Position numbers and translations under genes: made by a program. Source: Lachnospiraceae bacterium (lineage in GTDB: Bacteria; Bacillota; Clostridia; Lachnospirales; Lachnospiraceae). From it: a stretch of DNA of 17,191 nt. The DNA is taken from positions 1-17,191 of the forward strand of contig JAJBTR010000160.1 of assembly GCA_020860745.1 (NCBI GenBank). The letters are read 5' to 3'. Below are positions 1 through 9,000 of the stretch, in pieces. The first letter of the stretch is position 1, and every line of letters starts with the position of its first letter. A model generated the notes under the pieces. It was not told the DNA's origin, made no database searches, and saw only the letters and a list, made by a program, of their open reading frames with translations.

Positions 1-666
1 GCCCCAGATTGTCTCAATATACTGCGGTTTCGCCGTATTGTACTCGATCTTCTCCCGGATTTTCTTGATATGTACCGTCACAGTAGCGATATCCCCGATG
101 GATTCCATATTCCAGATCTTTGAGAAAAGCTCATCTTTGGAAAATACATGGTTCGGGTTCTCCGCCAGGAAAGTCAGCAAATCAAATTCCTTCGTCGTAA
201 ACTGTTTCTCCTCATCGTTCACCCAGACACGGCGCGCGGTTTTATCAATGCGAATCCCTCGAATCTCAATGATATCATTCTCCTGCGCGTTGCTGCCGAT
301 CAGCCGGTCATACCGCGCCAGATGCGCTTTCACCCGCGCCACCAGCTCACTCGGGGAAAAAGGCTTGGTCACATAATCGTCCGCGCCGAGCCCCAGGCCG
401 CGGATCTTGTCAATGTCGTCCTTTTTCGCGGACACCATCAGAATCGGGATGTTTTTCGTCTCGCGAATGCGCTTGCAGATCTCGAATCCATCCGTCCCCG
501 GGAGCATCAGATCCAGGATGTACATGTCAAAATTCTCGTTTAACGCACGCTCCAGCCCTCGCGTCCCGTCGTACTCCAGCTCCACCTCAAACCCGGAAAG
601 CTCCAGATAATCCTTCTCCAGATCGGCAATCGCTTCCTCATCTTCGATAATCAATATTCTACTCAT
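1..666 (-). CDS. OmpR/PhoB-family response regulator (C-terminus cut off by the window edge)
   Basis: DNA-binding output half of a two-component system; it should be phosphorylated by the kinase encoded just upstream. The 222 residues visible form an N-terminal receiver domain (about 1-115) and a winged-helix DNA-binding domain (from about 130). Receiver residues are all present: acidic pair E8/D9, phospho-acceptor D52 in the stretch YILDLMLPGTDG, S79 and K101 in TKPF. The effector domain shows the family-typical TTKEFDLLTFLAENPNHVFS and VTVHIKKIREKIE. The start ATG at 664-666 has a strong AGGAGGT five bases upstream. It overlaps the end of the kinase gene by 8 bases (ATGAGTAG), so translation is probably coupled. 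No stop codon is reached; the family usually has about 225-235 residues, so only a few are missing. The target genes cannot be told from the sequence. Confidence 0.95.
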   Translation of the reverse strand, partial: MSRILIIEDEEAIADLEKDYLELSGFEVELEYDGTRGLERALNENFDMYILDLMLPGTDGFEICKRIRETKNIPILMVSAKKDDIDKIRGLGLGADDYVTKPFSPSELVARVKAHLARYDRLIGSNAQENDIIEIRGIRIDKTARRVWVNDEEKQFTTKEFDLLTFLAENPNHVFSKDELFSKIWNMESIGDIATVTVHIKKIREKIEYNTAKPQYIETIWG

Positions 667-2170
667 TTCGCACCTCCTGATATTTACGCAACACGAAGTA
701 CATAATGGTACCCGTATTGATCTTGCTCGTCGCCCAGATCTTCCCACCGTGATCCTCTATGATCTTCTTCACGATGGAAAGACCGATCCCGCTGCCGCCC
801 GTGGCGGAGTTTCTCGACGCATCCGTCCGATAAAACCGATCAAAGATATACGGCAGGTCGCGGGCTTCAATTCCCTTGCCGTTATCCTCGATCTCTACCT
901 GGATAAAATCCCCCACATCCTTGATGCGGATGTTGATCTGCGCCTTGCGCGTATCCATATACTTGACCGCGTTATTCACGATATTATTGATGACGCGCAT
1001 CAGCTGCTCCGGATCCGCGATGATCACCGTGTGCTCATCCGCGTAATTAAAGTAAGATAAGCCGATTCCGCGGGTCTCCAGATCCAGGCCAATCTCATCA
1101 ATACAGTCGGCAAAATACGCAGAAACATTGATCTTGTTAAAGTTGTAGGGAATCCGGTTCGTGTCAATCTGCGAGTACAGCGTCAGCTCGTTCAGCAGGC
1201 GATCCATCTCATTTGCTTTGTTGTAGATGGTCCGCATATAGCGTTCCTGCTTCTCCGGCGTATCTGCCACACCGTCCAGGATCCCCTCCGAGTATCCTTT
1301 CACTGCCGTGATCGGAGTCTTGAGATCGTGGGCGATATTGCTGATCAGCGCCTTGTTTTCCTTCTCCGTCGTCATCTTCTCCTCGGTGGATTCTTTCAGG
1401 CGCTTGCGCATCTCCTCAAAGTTCCGGCACAGATCCCCCATCTCATCGGGCTCGTCATAGTCAATCGTGAAATCCAGATTGCCCTCTTTGATATTGTTTG
1501 TCGCCACCTGCAGTTTTTTGATAGGAGTCATCGTCCCGCGATAAATCCAGATTGTCATAAGACCGGCTGTCAGTGCCAGAACCAGAATCACCGAGACAAC
1601 CAGCTCTACCAGCATCCGCCGGATCTCCGGCATAATACTCTCGGAGGTAGTAATAATATAAATACTGCCCTCGGAGCCATCAGAGCAGGAAAAATCAATC
1701 TGTTTAATCAGTGACTGTGTATCTCCGTCGACAAAATAACTGGCTTTCGAGCGGTCTCCAGCCTCTGCCTCGCCGTAAGAGGGAAGGTACGCTTCCCACT
1801 GCTCCTCGTCCCACTCACTCTCCCCTTCGCTTCCATAAAATACGATAGTTCCGTCTTTGCAGAAAATGAGAAAAGAACTTTTATCCTTAAGCTCCTCATT
1901 CACCTGGGTCAGGTAATCTTCTCTTTCCAGAAGATCAGGGTCTGTTCTGGACAGTTCCAGCAGTTCCGTGTAATCACTCTCCGTATACCGGTTCATAACC
2001 TCGAGCGTACCGGAGAAAATGCTGTAGGTATTCTGCATGTCTGTCCCGTAATTTTGTTCGGTAAACCTGGTCTGCAGCGCATATAACCCCGAAAAAAGCG
2101 CAATCATTAACGTGATCGGCATCAGGATGATAATGCAGAATGTCAGGATCAGGCGCGTTCTTAACTTCAT
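659..2170 (-). CDS. Membrane sensor histidine kinase (HAMP domain, HisKA/HATPase)
   Basis: Sensor kinase of 503 residues, partner of the response regulator that follows it. It has a membrane segment at about 8-30, an extracellular sensor region at about 31-185 with no recognised ligand domain, a second membrane segment at about 187-210, HAMP at about 211-263, then the dimerisation/phospho-acceptor helix with H281 in ISNIAHDLKTPITAVKGY. The ATPase boxes follow: N box NNIVNNAVKY (395-404), G1 DNGKG (429-433), F box FDRFYR, and G2 GGSGIGLS (458-465). All catalytic motifs are intact. An in-frame ATG lies 19 codons further upstream (2227), but I chose ATG 2168-2170. It has AAGGAAG six bases upstream (2177-2183), and an extended -10 element lies where the longer start would be. 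It is close to YycG/PhoR/ResE-type kinases in layout; the signal is unknown. Confidence 0.93.
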   Translation of the reverse strand: MKLRTRLILTFCIIILMPITLMIALFSGLYALQTRFTEQNYGTDMQNTYSIFSGTLEVMNRYTESDYTELLELSRTDPDLLEREDYLTQVNEELKDKSSFLIFCKDGTIVFYGSEGESEWDEEQWEAYLPSYGEAEAGDRSKASYFVDGDTQSLIKQIDFSCSDGSEGSIYIITTSESIMPEIRRMLVELVVSVILVLALTAGLMTIWIYRGTMTPIKKLQVATNNIKEGNLDFTIDYDEPDEMGDLCRNFEEMRKRLKESTEEKMTTEKENKALISNIAHDLKTPITAVKGYSEGILDGVADTPEKQERYMRTIYNKANEMDRLLNELTLYSQIDTNRIPYNFNKINVSAYFADCIDEIGLDLETRGIGLSYFNYADEHTVIIADPEQLMRVINNIVNNAVKYMDTRKAQINIRIKDVGDFIQVEIEDNGKGIEARDLPYIFDRFYRTDASRNSATGGSGIGLSIVKKIIEDHGGKIWATSKINTGTIMYFVLRKYQEVRNE

Positions 2171-2210
2171 GTAGCTCTTCCTTAATGACAAAATATCGCT
2201 TGCGTTCATA

Positions 2211-2219
2211 AGTATACCA
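2211..2219 (-). promoter_or_regulatory. Possible extended -10 promoter for the two-component operon
   Basis: On the minus strand the sequence reads TGG-TATACT, an extended -10 element (TGnTATAAT type). It lies directly after the metK terminator and about 30 bases before the chosen kinase Shine-Dalgarno. There is no convincing -35 box 16-18 bases upstream, which is common for extended -10 promoters. It suggests that the kinase-regulator pair is transcribed separately from metK. Confidence 0.4.
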
Positions 2220-2225
2220 TAATAC

Positions 2226-2255
2226 AAAAAAAATGGAGCGCCGCCGCCCCATTTT
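2226..2255 (-). terminator. Rho-independent terminator after metK
   Basis: On the minus strand, AAAATGGGGC and GCTCCATTTT form a 10-bp stem with a 6-base loop (GGCGGC), running into a T tract (2226-2233). The one imperfect pair is a G-U wobble on the minus-strand RNA but would be an A-C mismatch on the plus-strand RNA. This fits termination of the minus-strand metK transcript. Confidence 0.85.
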
Positions 2256-2292
2256 ATTAAAGTTTTAGATAAATGAAAATTTCCTGGTTCCC

Positions 2293-3477
2293 TTATGCAA
2301 GATATTTTTTCAGCTCGTCGACCTTATCCAGTGCCTCCCACGGAAGATCCACATCGGTACGTCCGAAATGGCCGTATGCCGCGGTCGCCCTGTAGATCGG
2401 TCTTCTTAAATTCAGCATCTGAATGATGCCGGCCGGGCGAAGGTCGAAGTTCTCACGCACAATCTCCACAATCTTCTCATCGGAAAGCTTGCCGGTGCCG
2501 AAAGTATCCACCATAATGGAAGTAGGCTGTGCCACACCGATCGCATAGGACAGCTGGATCTCACACTTGTCCGCCAGTCCTGCCGCAACAATGTTCTTTG
2601 CCACGTAACGCGCCGCATAAGCTGCAGAGCGATCCACCTTGGTGCAGTCCTTACCGGAAAATGCACCGCCGCCGTGACGTGCCATGCCGCCGTATGTATC
2701 CACAATAATCTTTCGGCCGGTCAGGCCCGCATCTCCGTGAGGTCCGCCGATGACAAAACGGCCGGTAGGATTGATGAAGAACTTCGTGTCCGCATCAATC
2801 AGTTCTTCCGGAAGTACCTCATCAAAGACATATTTTTTGATGTCCTCATGGATCTGTTCCTGCGTCACATCCTCATCGTGCTGCGTAGACAATACCACAG
2901 CCTCCAGACGCTTCGGCCGCCCGTTCTCGTCATACTCGACCGAAACCTGAGTCTTTCCATCCGGCCTTAAGTAGCTTAAAGTACCGTCCTTGCGGACTTT
3001 GGTAAGCTGCAGCGCCATCTTGTGCGCCAGCGCAATGGGATACGGCATATACTCCGCGGTCTCGTTTGTCGCATATCCGAACATCATGCCCTGGTCTCCG
3101 GCTCCCGTGTCAAGATCATCGGTAAGACTCCCCGCCTTGGCCTCCAGCGCCTTGTCAACGCCCATGGCAATATCAGCGGACTGCTGATCCAGAGCCACCA
3201 TAACCGCGCAGGTATTGCCGTCAAATCCGGTCTTTGCATCATTGTATCCGATCTCATTCACCGTCTCACGGACGATTGCCGGGATATCCAGCTGCGCCTT
3301 TGTCGTAATCTCGCCGGTAACCAGGACAAATCCTGTGCAGGCTGCAGTCTCACACGCCACACGGCTCATGGGATCCTGCGCCATGCAGGCGTCCAGAATT
3401 GCATCAGAGACAGCATCGCAGACTTTATCAGGATGTCCCTCTGTAACTGACTCAGAAGTAAACAGTAACTTTTCCAT
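2293..3477 (-). CDS. metK: S-adenosylmethionine synthetase (methionine adenosyltransferase)
   Basis: Makes S-adenosylmethionine from methionine and ATP in the cytoplasm, supplying methyl groups for DNA, RNA and protein methylation and for radical-SAM enzymes. The 394 residues match the usual bacterial length (about 380-400). Diagnostic stretches are GHPDK (14-18) near the N-terminus, [12 protein letters not shown] (125-136, signature 1) and the P-loop-like GGGAFSGKD (269-277, signature 2), followed by [16 protein letters not shown]. An in-frame ATG five codons upstream is rejected: GGAGG (3486-3490) lies 8 bases before the ATG at 3475-3477, and nothing resembling a binding site precedes the longer start. 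It follows murA after 37 bases with no obvious promoter of its own, so it is probably co-transcribed with murA. No SAM riboswitch fits in that gap. Confidence 0.98.
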   Translation of the reverse strand: MEKLLFTSESVTEGHPDKVCDAVSDAILDACMAQDPMSRVACETAACTGFVLVTGEITTKAQLDIPAIVRETVNEIGYNDAKTGFDGNTCAVMVALDQQSADIAMGVDKALEAKAGSLTDDLDTGAGDQGMMFGYATNETAEYMPYPIALAHKMALQLTKVRKDGTLSYLRPDGKTQVSVEYDENGRPKRLEAVVLSTQHDEDVTQEQIHEDIKKYVFDEVLPEELIDADTKFFINPTGRFVIGGPHGDAGLTGRKIIVDTYGGMARHGGGAFSGKDCTKVDRSAAYAARYVAKNIVAAGLADKCEIQLSYAIGVAQPTSIMVDTFGTGKLSDEKIVEIVRENFDLRPAGIIQMLNLRRPIYRATAAYGHFGRTDVDLPWEALDKVDELKKYLA

Positions 3478-3514
3478 AATGATTTCCTCCATCTAATTGT
3501 GTTCTATTCTAAAC

Positions 3515-4810
3515 TCAGGAAACAATCTTCAGTTTAAATTTCTGGATTTCCTTCTCTGAGCTGACTTTCTGTATCTCACCGCCCAGCTTGCGAAATTTCT
3601 CATCAAATGCCTCATAACCGCGCTCAATATAATAAATATCGTCAACCGTTGTGATGCCGTCCGCCGCCAGTCCCGCGATAACCAGCGCAGCTCCGGCTCT
3701 CAGGTCCGGGGCTCCGACTCTGGCTCCATAGTAGCGCTCCACGCCATATATAATGGCGATATTACCCTCTACCTTAATATTCGCTCCCATCTCGGCCAGC
3801 TCATCCACATACTTGAAGCGATTTTCAAAAATACTCTCCGTGATCGTGCTCGTACCGGATGAAAGCCCGAGAATCACACCCATCTGCGGCTGCATATCCG
3901 TCGGGAATCCCGGGTAGGGGAGAGTCGTAACCTGCGTATGGCGAAGCTCTGCCGGCGCGATCACGCGAACCGCGTCGTCAAACTCCTCCACCCTGCAGCC
4001 CACCTCCAGCAGCTTGGCCGTCGTCGCTTCCAGGTGCTTCGGAATGACATTTTTTACCAGAACATCCCCTCCGGTCGCCGCAGCGGCAAACATAAATGTA
4101 CCGGCCTCAATCTGATCCGGGATGATGGGGTACTCCGTCCCGTGCAGCCTGGACACGCCGGAGATACGAATCACGTCGGTACCCGCGCCGCGGATATTGG
4201 CGCCCATACTGTTTAAAAAATTCGCCACATCCACAACATGGGGCTCTTTTGCCGCATTTTCAATCGTCGTCCTGCCTTCGGCCATAGAGGCCGCCATCAT
4301 AATATTGATCGTCGCTCCGACAGAAACCTTATCCAGATAGATATGGGCGCCGGTCAATGCCGCCGCCTCCGTCTCTACCATCCCCCGCTGGACCCTGACA
4401 TCCGCGCCCATTGCGCGGAAGCCCTTCAGGTGAAGGTCAATGGGGCGGCTCCCGATATCACATCCGCCCGGGAGAGCCACCTCAGCTCTCTTATATTTTC
4501 CGAGAAGCGCACCCAGCAAATAGTAAGATGCGCGAATTTTGCGTATATACTCATTATCCACCGTAAAACCGTGGATTGTCGCGCCGTTGATTTTTACTGT
4601 ATGTATATCAACGCGCTCCACCTGCGCCCCGATATTCTCAATGGCATGGATCATGACGTTGATATCCCGGACATTGGGCAGGTTCTCTATCGTAACGGTC
4701 TCATCCGCCATCACGGCAGCCGCGAGTATGGCCAGAGCTGCGTTTTTTGCTCCGCCAATCTCCACCTCGCCGTGCAGAGGATTTCCACCCTTGATTACAT
4801 ATTGATCCAT
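3515..4810 (-). CDS. murA: UDP-N-acetylglucosamine 1-carboxyvinyltransferase
   Basis: First committed step of peptidoglycan synthesis: transfers enolpyruvate from PEP to UDP-GlcNAc; the target of fosfomycin in this family. The 431 residues are slightly longer than the common 417-420. Active-site residues are visible: K22 in GGAKNAALAI, C117 in LPGGCDIGSRPIDLH (equivalent to E. coli Cys115, so the Cys form that fosfomycin alkylates, not the resistant Asp form), D305 in FPTDMQPQM and R397 in YIERGYE. The start ATG at 4808-4810 has GAGGT five bases upstream. A strong promoter lies 33 bases before it. Many Firmicutes carry two copies (murA and murAB/murZ); which one this is cannot be decided here. 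metK follows 37 bases downstream. The C-terminal tail after about residue 412 is lysine-rich and not typical of the core enzyme. Confidence 0.97.
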   Translation of the reverse strand: MDQYVIKGGNPLHGEVEIGGAKNAALAILAAAVMADETVTIENLPNVRDINVMIHAIENIGAQVERVDIHTVKINGATIHGFTVDNEYIRKIRASYYLLGALLGKYKRAEVALPGGCDIGSRPIDLHLKGFRAMGADVRVQRGMVETEAAALTGAHIYLDKVSVGATINIMMAASMAEGRTTIENAAKEPHVVDVANFLNSMGANIRGAGTDVIRISGVSRLHGTEYPIIPDQIEAGTFMFAAAATGGDVLVKNVIPKHLEATTAKLLEVGCRVEEFDDAVRVIAPAELRHTQVTTLPYPGFPTDMQPQMGVILGLSSGTSTITESIFENRFKYVDELAEMGANIKVEGNIAIIYGVERYYGARVGAPDLRAGAALVIAGLAADGITTVDDIYYIERGYEAFDEKFRKLGGEIQKVSSEKEIQKFKLKIVS

Positions 4811-4842
4811 TTCGCACCTCTATGCTCATTTTCTAACACGCT

Positions 4843-4872
4843 ATTATAACTACATCCCTGAACCAATGTCAA
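4843..4872 (-). promoter_or_regulatory. Sigma-A-type promoter for murA(-metK)
   Basis: On the minus strand a perfect TTGACA (4867-4872) and a perfect TATAAT (4843-4848) are separated by 18 bases. The -10 box ends 33 bases before the murA ATG. This is the strongest promoter-like match in the window and suggests high constitutive expression of murA and probably metK. Confidence 0.85.
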
Positions 4873-4937
4873 GAACATTTCACACGGAAGTAACTATAGA
4901 ATAAGATATGTACTTTTGCTCAAAACGAAACTAGTCC

Positions 4938-5999
4938 TCACTCGGAAACGTCTGTATCTGTCTCTTCTTCCGTATTGTCGATCGTAAACAGTTCCGTAAA
5001 CTGCACCTGAGCCCACAGATCTTCATCTACCTCAAAGTCGGATTCCTCCTGATACCCTTCTGTCACTTCTGTAAAAATCTCTGACTGAAGTTCGGAAAGA
5101 GCCTCATCATAGGCATCCTGCTGTGCATCCGCATCGTCCTCGCTGTCCAGGCGTATAATATAGTAGCAATCCGTTCCCTCGATCGCCTCAGAGACATCTC
5201 CCTCAGTCATAGCGTCCGCTGCCGTGATCACCGCATCACAGAAGCCGCCGTCCTCCTCACTCGCCTCGTCAGTGCCGTAAGAGTAGGTTGACACATCATA
5301 GCCGTAAGTCTCCGCAGTACTGTCGAAATCTGAAGAAGCGAGCACTGCCATAAGCTCAATATTGGAAAGCAGAGCTTCCACTTCATCCTCGGTATACTCC
5401 ACATACTCACCGTCGTCATCCGTATAACCGACGGTATCAATCTCGATATAGCTGAATGTCCGGCGCGCATAATCGTCAATGGACAGCTGGCCGTCCGCCT
5501 CCGCCCCAATCGCCTCTTCCATCTTCGCATATACCGTCTCGTAATAAAGATAAGCCTCCACGTACTCCTGCGTAGCGCCCATGGCATCCAGCGCATCCTC
5601 CGTATTCTCAGACATAAACTCTTCCGCCGCTGCCGTGATCGCCTCCATCTCCTCATCGGCGATCTCTACGCCGTAATCATCCATATGCGCTTCCAGCAGG
5701 TAATCCAGCTCTACATCCGTCAGGACATCCTCTTTCACAGACTCCTGCATATTGAGACCATCTTCATCTGCATAATCCTCATTCGTCCAATAGTCTTCCC
5801 CATAATAGGAAACAAAAAAACTGTCATAACTGCTCTGCGTATAGCGCGCCACAAAATTCAGATATCCCAGAGAGATTTCCTGTTCTCCAATCGTGGCCGC
5901 CACCGCGTCCTGATCTATTTTATTTCCGCATCCGCCGAGAAGCACGGAAGATATCGCTGCACCCGAAAGCAAAAATGCCGTTAATTTTTTTATCTTCAT
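4938..5999 (-). CDS. Acidic PrsA/SurA-like peptidyl-prolyl isomerase lipoprotein (foldase)
   Basis: Probable surface-anchored foldase of 353 residues. It starts with a lipoprotein signal peptide: KIKK, hydrophobic stretch, then lipobox LLGGC with the lipidated Cys at 24. The rest resembles SurA_N/PrsA chaperones: a helical N-terminal part (about 30-175) and a degenerate parvulin-like stretch at about 180-285, whose tail (SEEDGGFCDAVITAADAM, then GDVSEAIEGTDCYYIIRL) matches the end of PPIC domains. The usual GGDLGWF motif is weakened to EDGGFCD, so isomerase activity is doubtful and a holdase role is possible. The mature protein is extremely rich in Asp and Glu and ends in an acidic tail (EEETDTDVSE). 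The start at 5997-5999 has AGGAGG five bases upstream. It lies between mfd and murA, with its own promoter. No clear terminator follows it, so read-through into murA is possible. Confidence 0.75.
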   Translation of the reverse strand: MKIKKLTAFLLSGAAISSVLLGGCGNKIDQDAVAATIGEQEISLGYLNFVARYTQSSYDSFFVSYYGEDYWTNEDYADEDGLNMQESVKEDVLTDVELDYLLEAHMDDYGVEIADEEMEAITAAAEEFMSENTEDALDAMGATQEYVEAYLYYETVYAKMEEAIGAEADGQLSIDDYARRTFSYIEIDTVGYTDDDGEYVEYTEDEVEALLSNIELMAVLASSDFDSTAETYGYDVSTYSYGTDEASEEDGGFCDAVITAADAMTEGDVSEAIEGTDCYYIIRLDSEDDADAQQDAYDEALSELQSEIFTEVTEGYQEESDFEVDEDLWAQVQFTELFTIDNTEEETDTDVSE

Positions 6000-6040
6000 C
6001 TTATCCTCCTGAATAGTTACCGCGTTACAATGTCCTAATG

Positions 6041-6069
6041 ATTATAGCCTCTTTTCCCTCTCACTGCAA
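6041..6069 (-). promoter_or_regulatory. Promoter of the foldase lipoprotein gene, with a flanking inverted repeat
   Basis: On the minus strand TTGCAG (6064-6069) and a perfect TATAAT (6041-6046) are separated by 17 bases. It starts 8 bases beyond the mfd stop. A 7-bp inverted repeat (CTTTTCC at 6051-6057 and GGAAAAG at 6070-6076, plus-strand sequence) brackets the -35 box and part of the spacer. It could be an operator or a weak 3' hairpin of the mfd transcript. Confidence 0.7.
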
Positions 6070-6076
6070 GGAAAAG

Positions 6077-9000
6077 TTAAAGACAGATCTGCTGATATGC
6101 GTTTAACACATCCCGGATCATCTTTATTGTCCCCGGTGAGGTCTTCTCTTTCCTGAAAATAAAATGCGGGCGCTTTGGATCCGCCGCAAAGGAAAGACGT
6201 GGCTTCATACAGGTTACCAGATCGGGAATTCTGGCTGCGTCCAGTTTTGCGCACTCAAAGAGGTAAAAATAAATTCCATCCGGCTTCTCCTTAATCTCTG
6301 TAAAATAGAGTTGATGCGCCTGTTCCCGCAGCTGAGCCACCAGCAGAAGATCCTGCACCGACCGCGGCGGTTCCCCAAAGCGGTCAATCAGTTCATCCAG
6401 CATCTCCTCTTTCTCCGCTTCTGTGCGGATCGCCGCAATCCGTTTGTACACATCCAGCTTCTGATATTCATTTTCAATGTAGGAGGCCGGGATATACGCG
6501 TCCATCTCTATGTCAATAACCGTATCAAACCGCTCTTCCTCCCTGGCACCCTGCTCCGTCTGAATTGCTTCCTTTAACATTTTGCAGTAAAGATCATAGC
6601 CCACTGCCTCCATATGCCCGTGCTGCTCCGCGCCCAGCAGATTGCCGGCGCCGCGAATTTCCAGATCCTTCATGGCAATGCGGATACCGCTGCCCAGCTC
6701 CGTAAACTCCCGGATGGCGGACAGGCGCTTTTCGGCTACCTCCCGCAGCATCTTATCTCTCCGGTACATCAGAAACGCATAGGCCGTGCGGTTCGAACGC
6801 CCCACCCGGCCGCGAAGCTGATAAAGCTGCGACAGACCCATATTGTCCGCGTCATGGACGATCATCGTGTTGACGTTGGCGATATCCATGCCGGTTTCTA
6901 TGATCGTTGTGGAAACCAATACATCTATCTCCCCGTTCATAAAGCGGTACATCACCTGTTCCAGCTCCCGCTCGCTCATCTGCCCATGCGCAAATTCCAC
7001 CTGGGCATCCGGAACCAGGCGGGCAATCCGGCCAGCCATGTCCGCGATCGTGCGCACGCGGTTATACACATAATAAACCTGACCGTTTCTGGCCAGCTCC
7101 CGCTCAATCGCCTCCCGCACCATCTCTTCATTATATTCCATGACATAGGTCTGGATCGGCATGCGGTCCTGGGGCGGTTCCTCCAGGACGCTCATATCCC
7201 GGATACCGATCATACTCATATGCAGAGTCCGCGGAATCGGAGTCGCCGACAGCGACAGGACATCCACCGATTTTTTCATCTGCTTGATTTTTTCCTTCTG
7301 AGCCACGCCGAACCGCTGCTCCTCATCGATGATCAGCAAACCCAGGTCTTTAAACTGCACATCTTTTGACAGTACCCGGTGCGTGCCGATCAGAATATCC
7401 ACCAGCCCCTGGTGCAGACGTTTTAACGTCTCCCGCTGCTGGGCCGGCATCCGGAACCGGCAGATCATCTCCACATTCACGGGAAAATCTTTCAGCCGCT
7501 GGACAAAATTCGTATAATGCTGCTGGGCCAGGATCGTGGTCGGCACCAGAAACACGACCTGTTTATTCTCCTGCACAGCCTTGAATGCAGCCCGGATTGC
7601 CACCTCCGTCTTGCCGAATCCCACATCCCCGCAGATCAGGCGGTCCATGATCTTTGTACTTTCCATGTCCGCCTTGGTCTCCGCAATCGCTTTCAGCTGG
7701 TCCTCCGTCTCCTCATAGGGAAGCATCTCCTCAAACTCTGCCTGCCAGACAGTATCCGGCCCGTACTGATACCCCACCGCATTCTGACGGGCGGCATAAA
7801 GCTCTACCATATCTTTCGCGATATCTTTCACAGCTTTGCGGACGCGCCCGGTGGTTTTTTTCCATTCTTTCCCTCCCAGGCGGTTGAGCTTCGGGCGGCG
7901 GTCCCCGGCAAAATTATATTTCTGAATCAGGTCAAGCTGCGTCGCAAGTGTATAAAGCACCCCTCCGTCCTCATACTCAATCTTCATATAATCCCGCACC
8001 GTATGGTTAATCTCCACTTTCTCGATGCCGCGGTAAATGCCAAGCCCATGATTCTCATGGATGACGTAGTCCCCCTGCTTTAACTCCTCAAAATTGTCCA
8101 CCCGCTGACCGTCGTGGAACTTGCTGCGCTTCTTTTTTTTCTTCTCCGCACCAAAAATATCCGTCTCCGTGAGCACGACAAAGCGGATATCCGGATAGGC
8201 AAATCCTTTCTTTAACACACCGTAGAGCACCATAATCTCGCCGGCCTGCACCACACGGACAGCATCCTCCCTGTAAAACGCGCTCAAATCCGCCTCCTGC
8301 AGATCCTTCGCCATGCGCTGGGCTCTTGTTCTGGAACTGCACAGTAGAATCACACTGTAGCACTCGTTTTTATACCACGCAAGATCTTTGCAGAGAAGAT
8401 CAAAGCTTCCCTGATAGGAATTTACCGATTTCACCTGAAAATAAAAGCTCCGCTCCGCCGGAAGCTCTGCCGACCTCGTATCCAGAGCGGAGAGCAGCAC
8501 ACTGTTGCACCGCATTATGGCAGCAGATACCTCCGCGCAGGAAAGCTGGATGTCCATCTGGCCGGGCAGTACATATCCTTTTTCCAGACGCTGCCGCATG
8601 CTGTCGGAGAACTCCTGTTCCACCGCTTTCCCTTTCTCCGTACAGCGCACCGGCTCATCCGCAAAGACAGAAAAAGACTTGCCCCGCAGAGCGCACATAC
8701 CGGCAAAATAATCCAGAAATCCCACCGTATCGTTATAAAAATAAGTAAGAAACCCCTCTGCCTGGCGGACAGCGGACAACTCCTGCAGCTCTTCCCGCAC
8801 CGTTTCCGCGGCCTGACGAACCCGGAAAGCTTCCTCTGTCTTCATCTCCCCGCGAAACTGTGCCTGTAGACGCTCCGCATCCGCGGCAATCCGTGCCAGG
8901 CCTTCGCGCATCTGCTCCGACTCCAGCATCAGTTCGCTGGCCGGATAGACGACAAGCTCTTCTACGGTATCCATGGACCGCTGGCTCTCCGGGCTGAAAC

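Noticed and set aside
3478..3514. SAM riboswitch ahead of metK
   Set aside because: The gap is only 37 bases and has no riboswitch-like stems; murA coding sequence lies directly upstream.
4238..4849. Open frame of 203 codons on the plus strand over murA
   Set aside because: Antisense to the complete murA and its promoter; no recognisable protein features.
6614..7369. Open frame of 251 codons on the plus strand inside mfd
   Set aside because: It lies antisense to the conserved helicase core of mfd, has no ribosome binding site and reads as low-quality His/Arg/Leu-rich protein. It is a shadow of the GC-biased codon positions.
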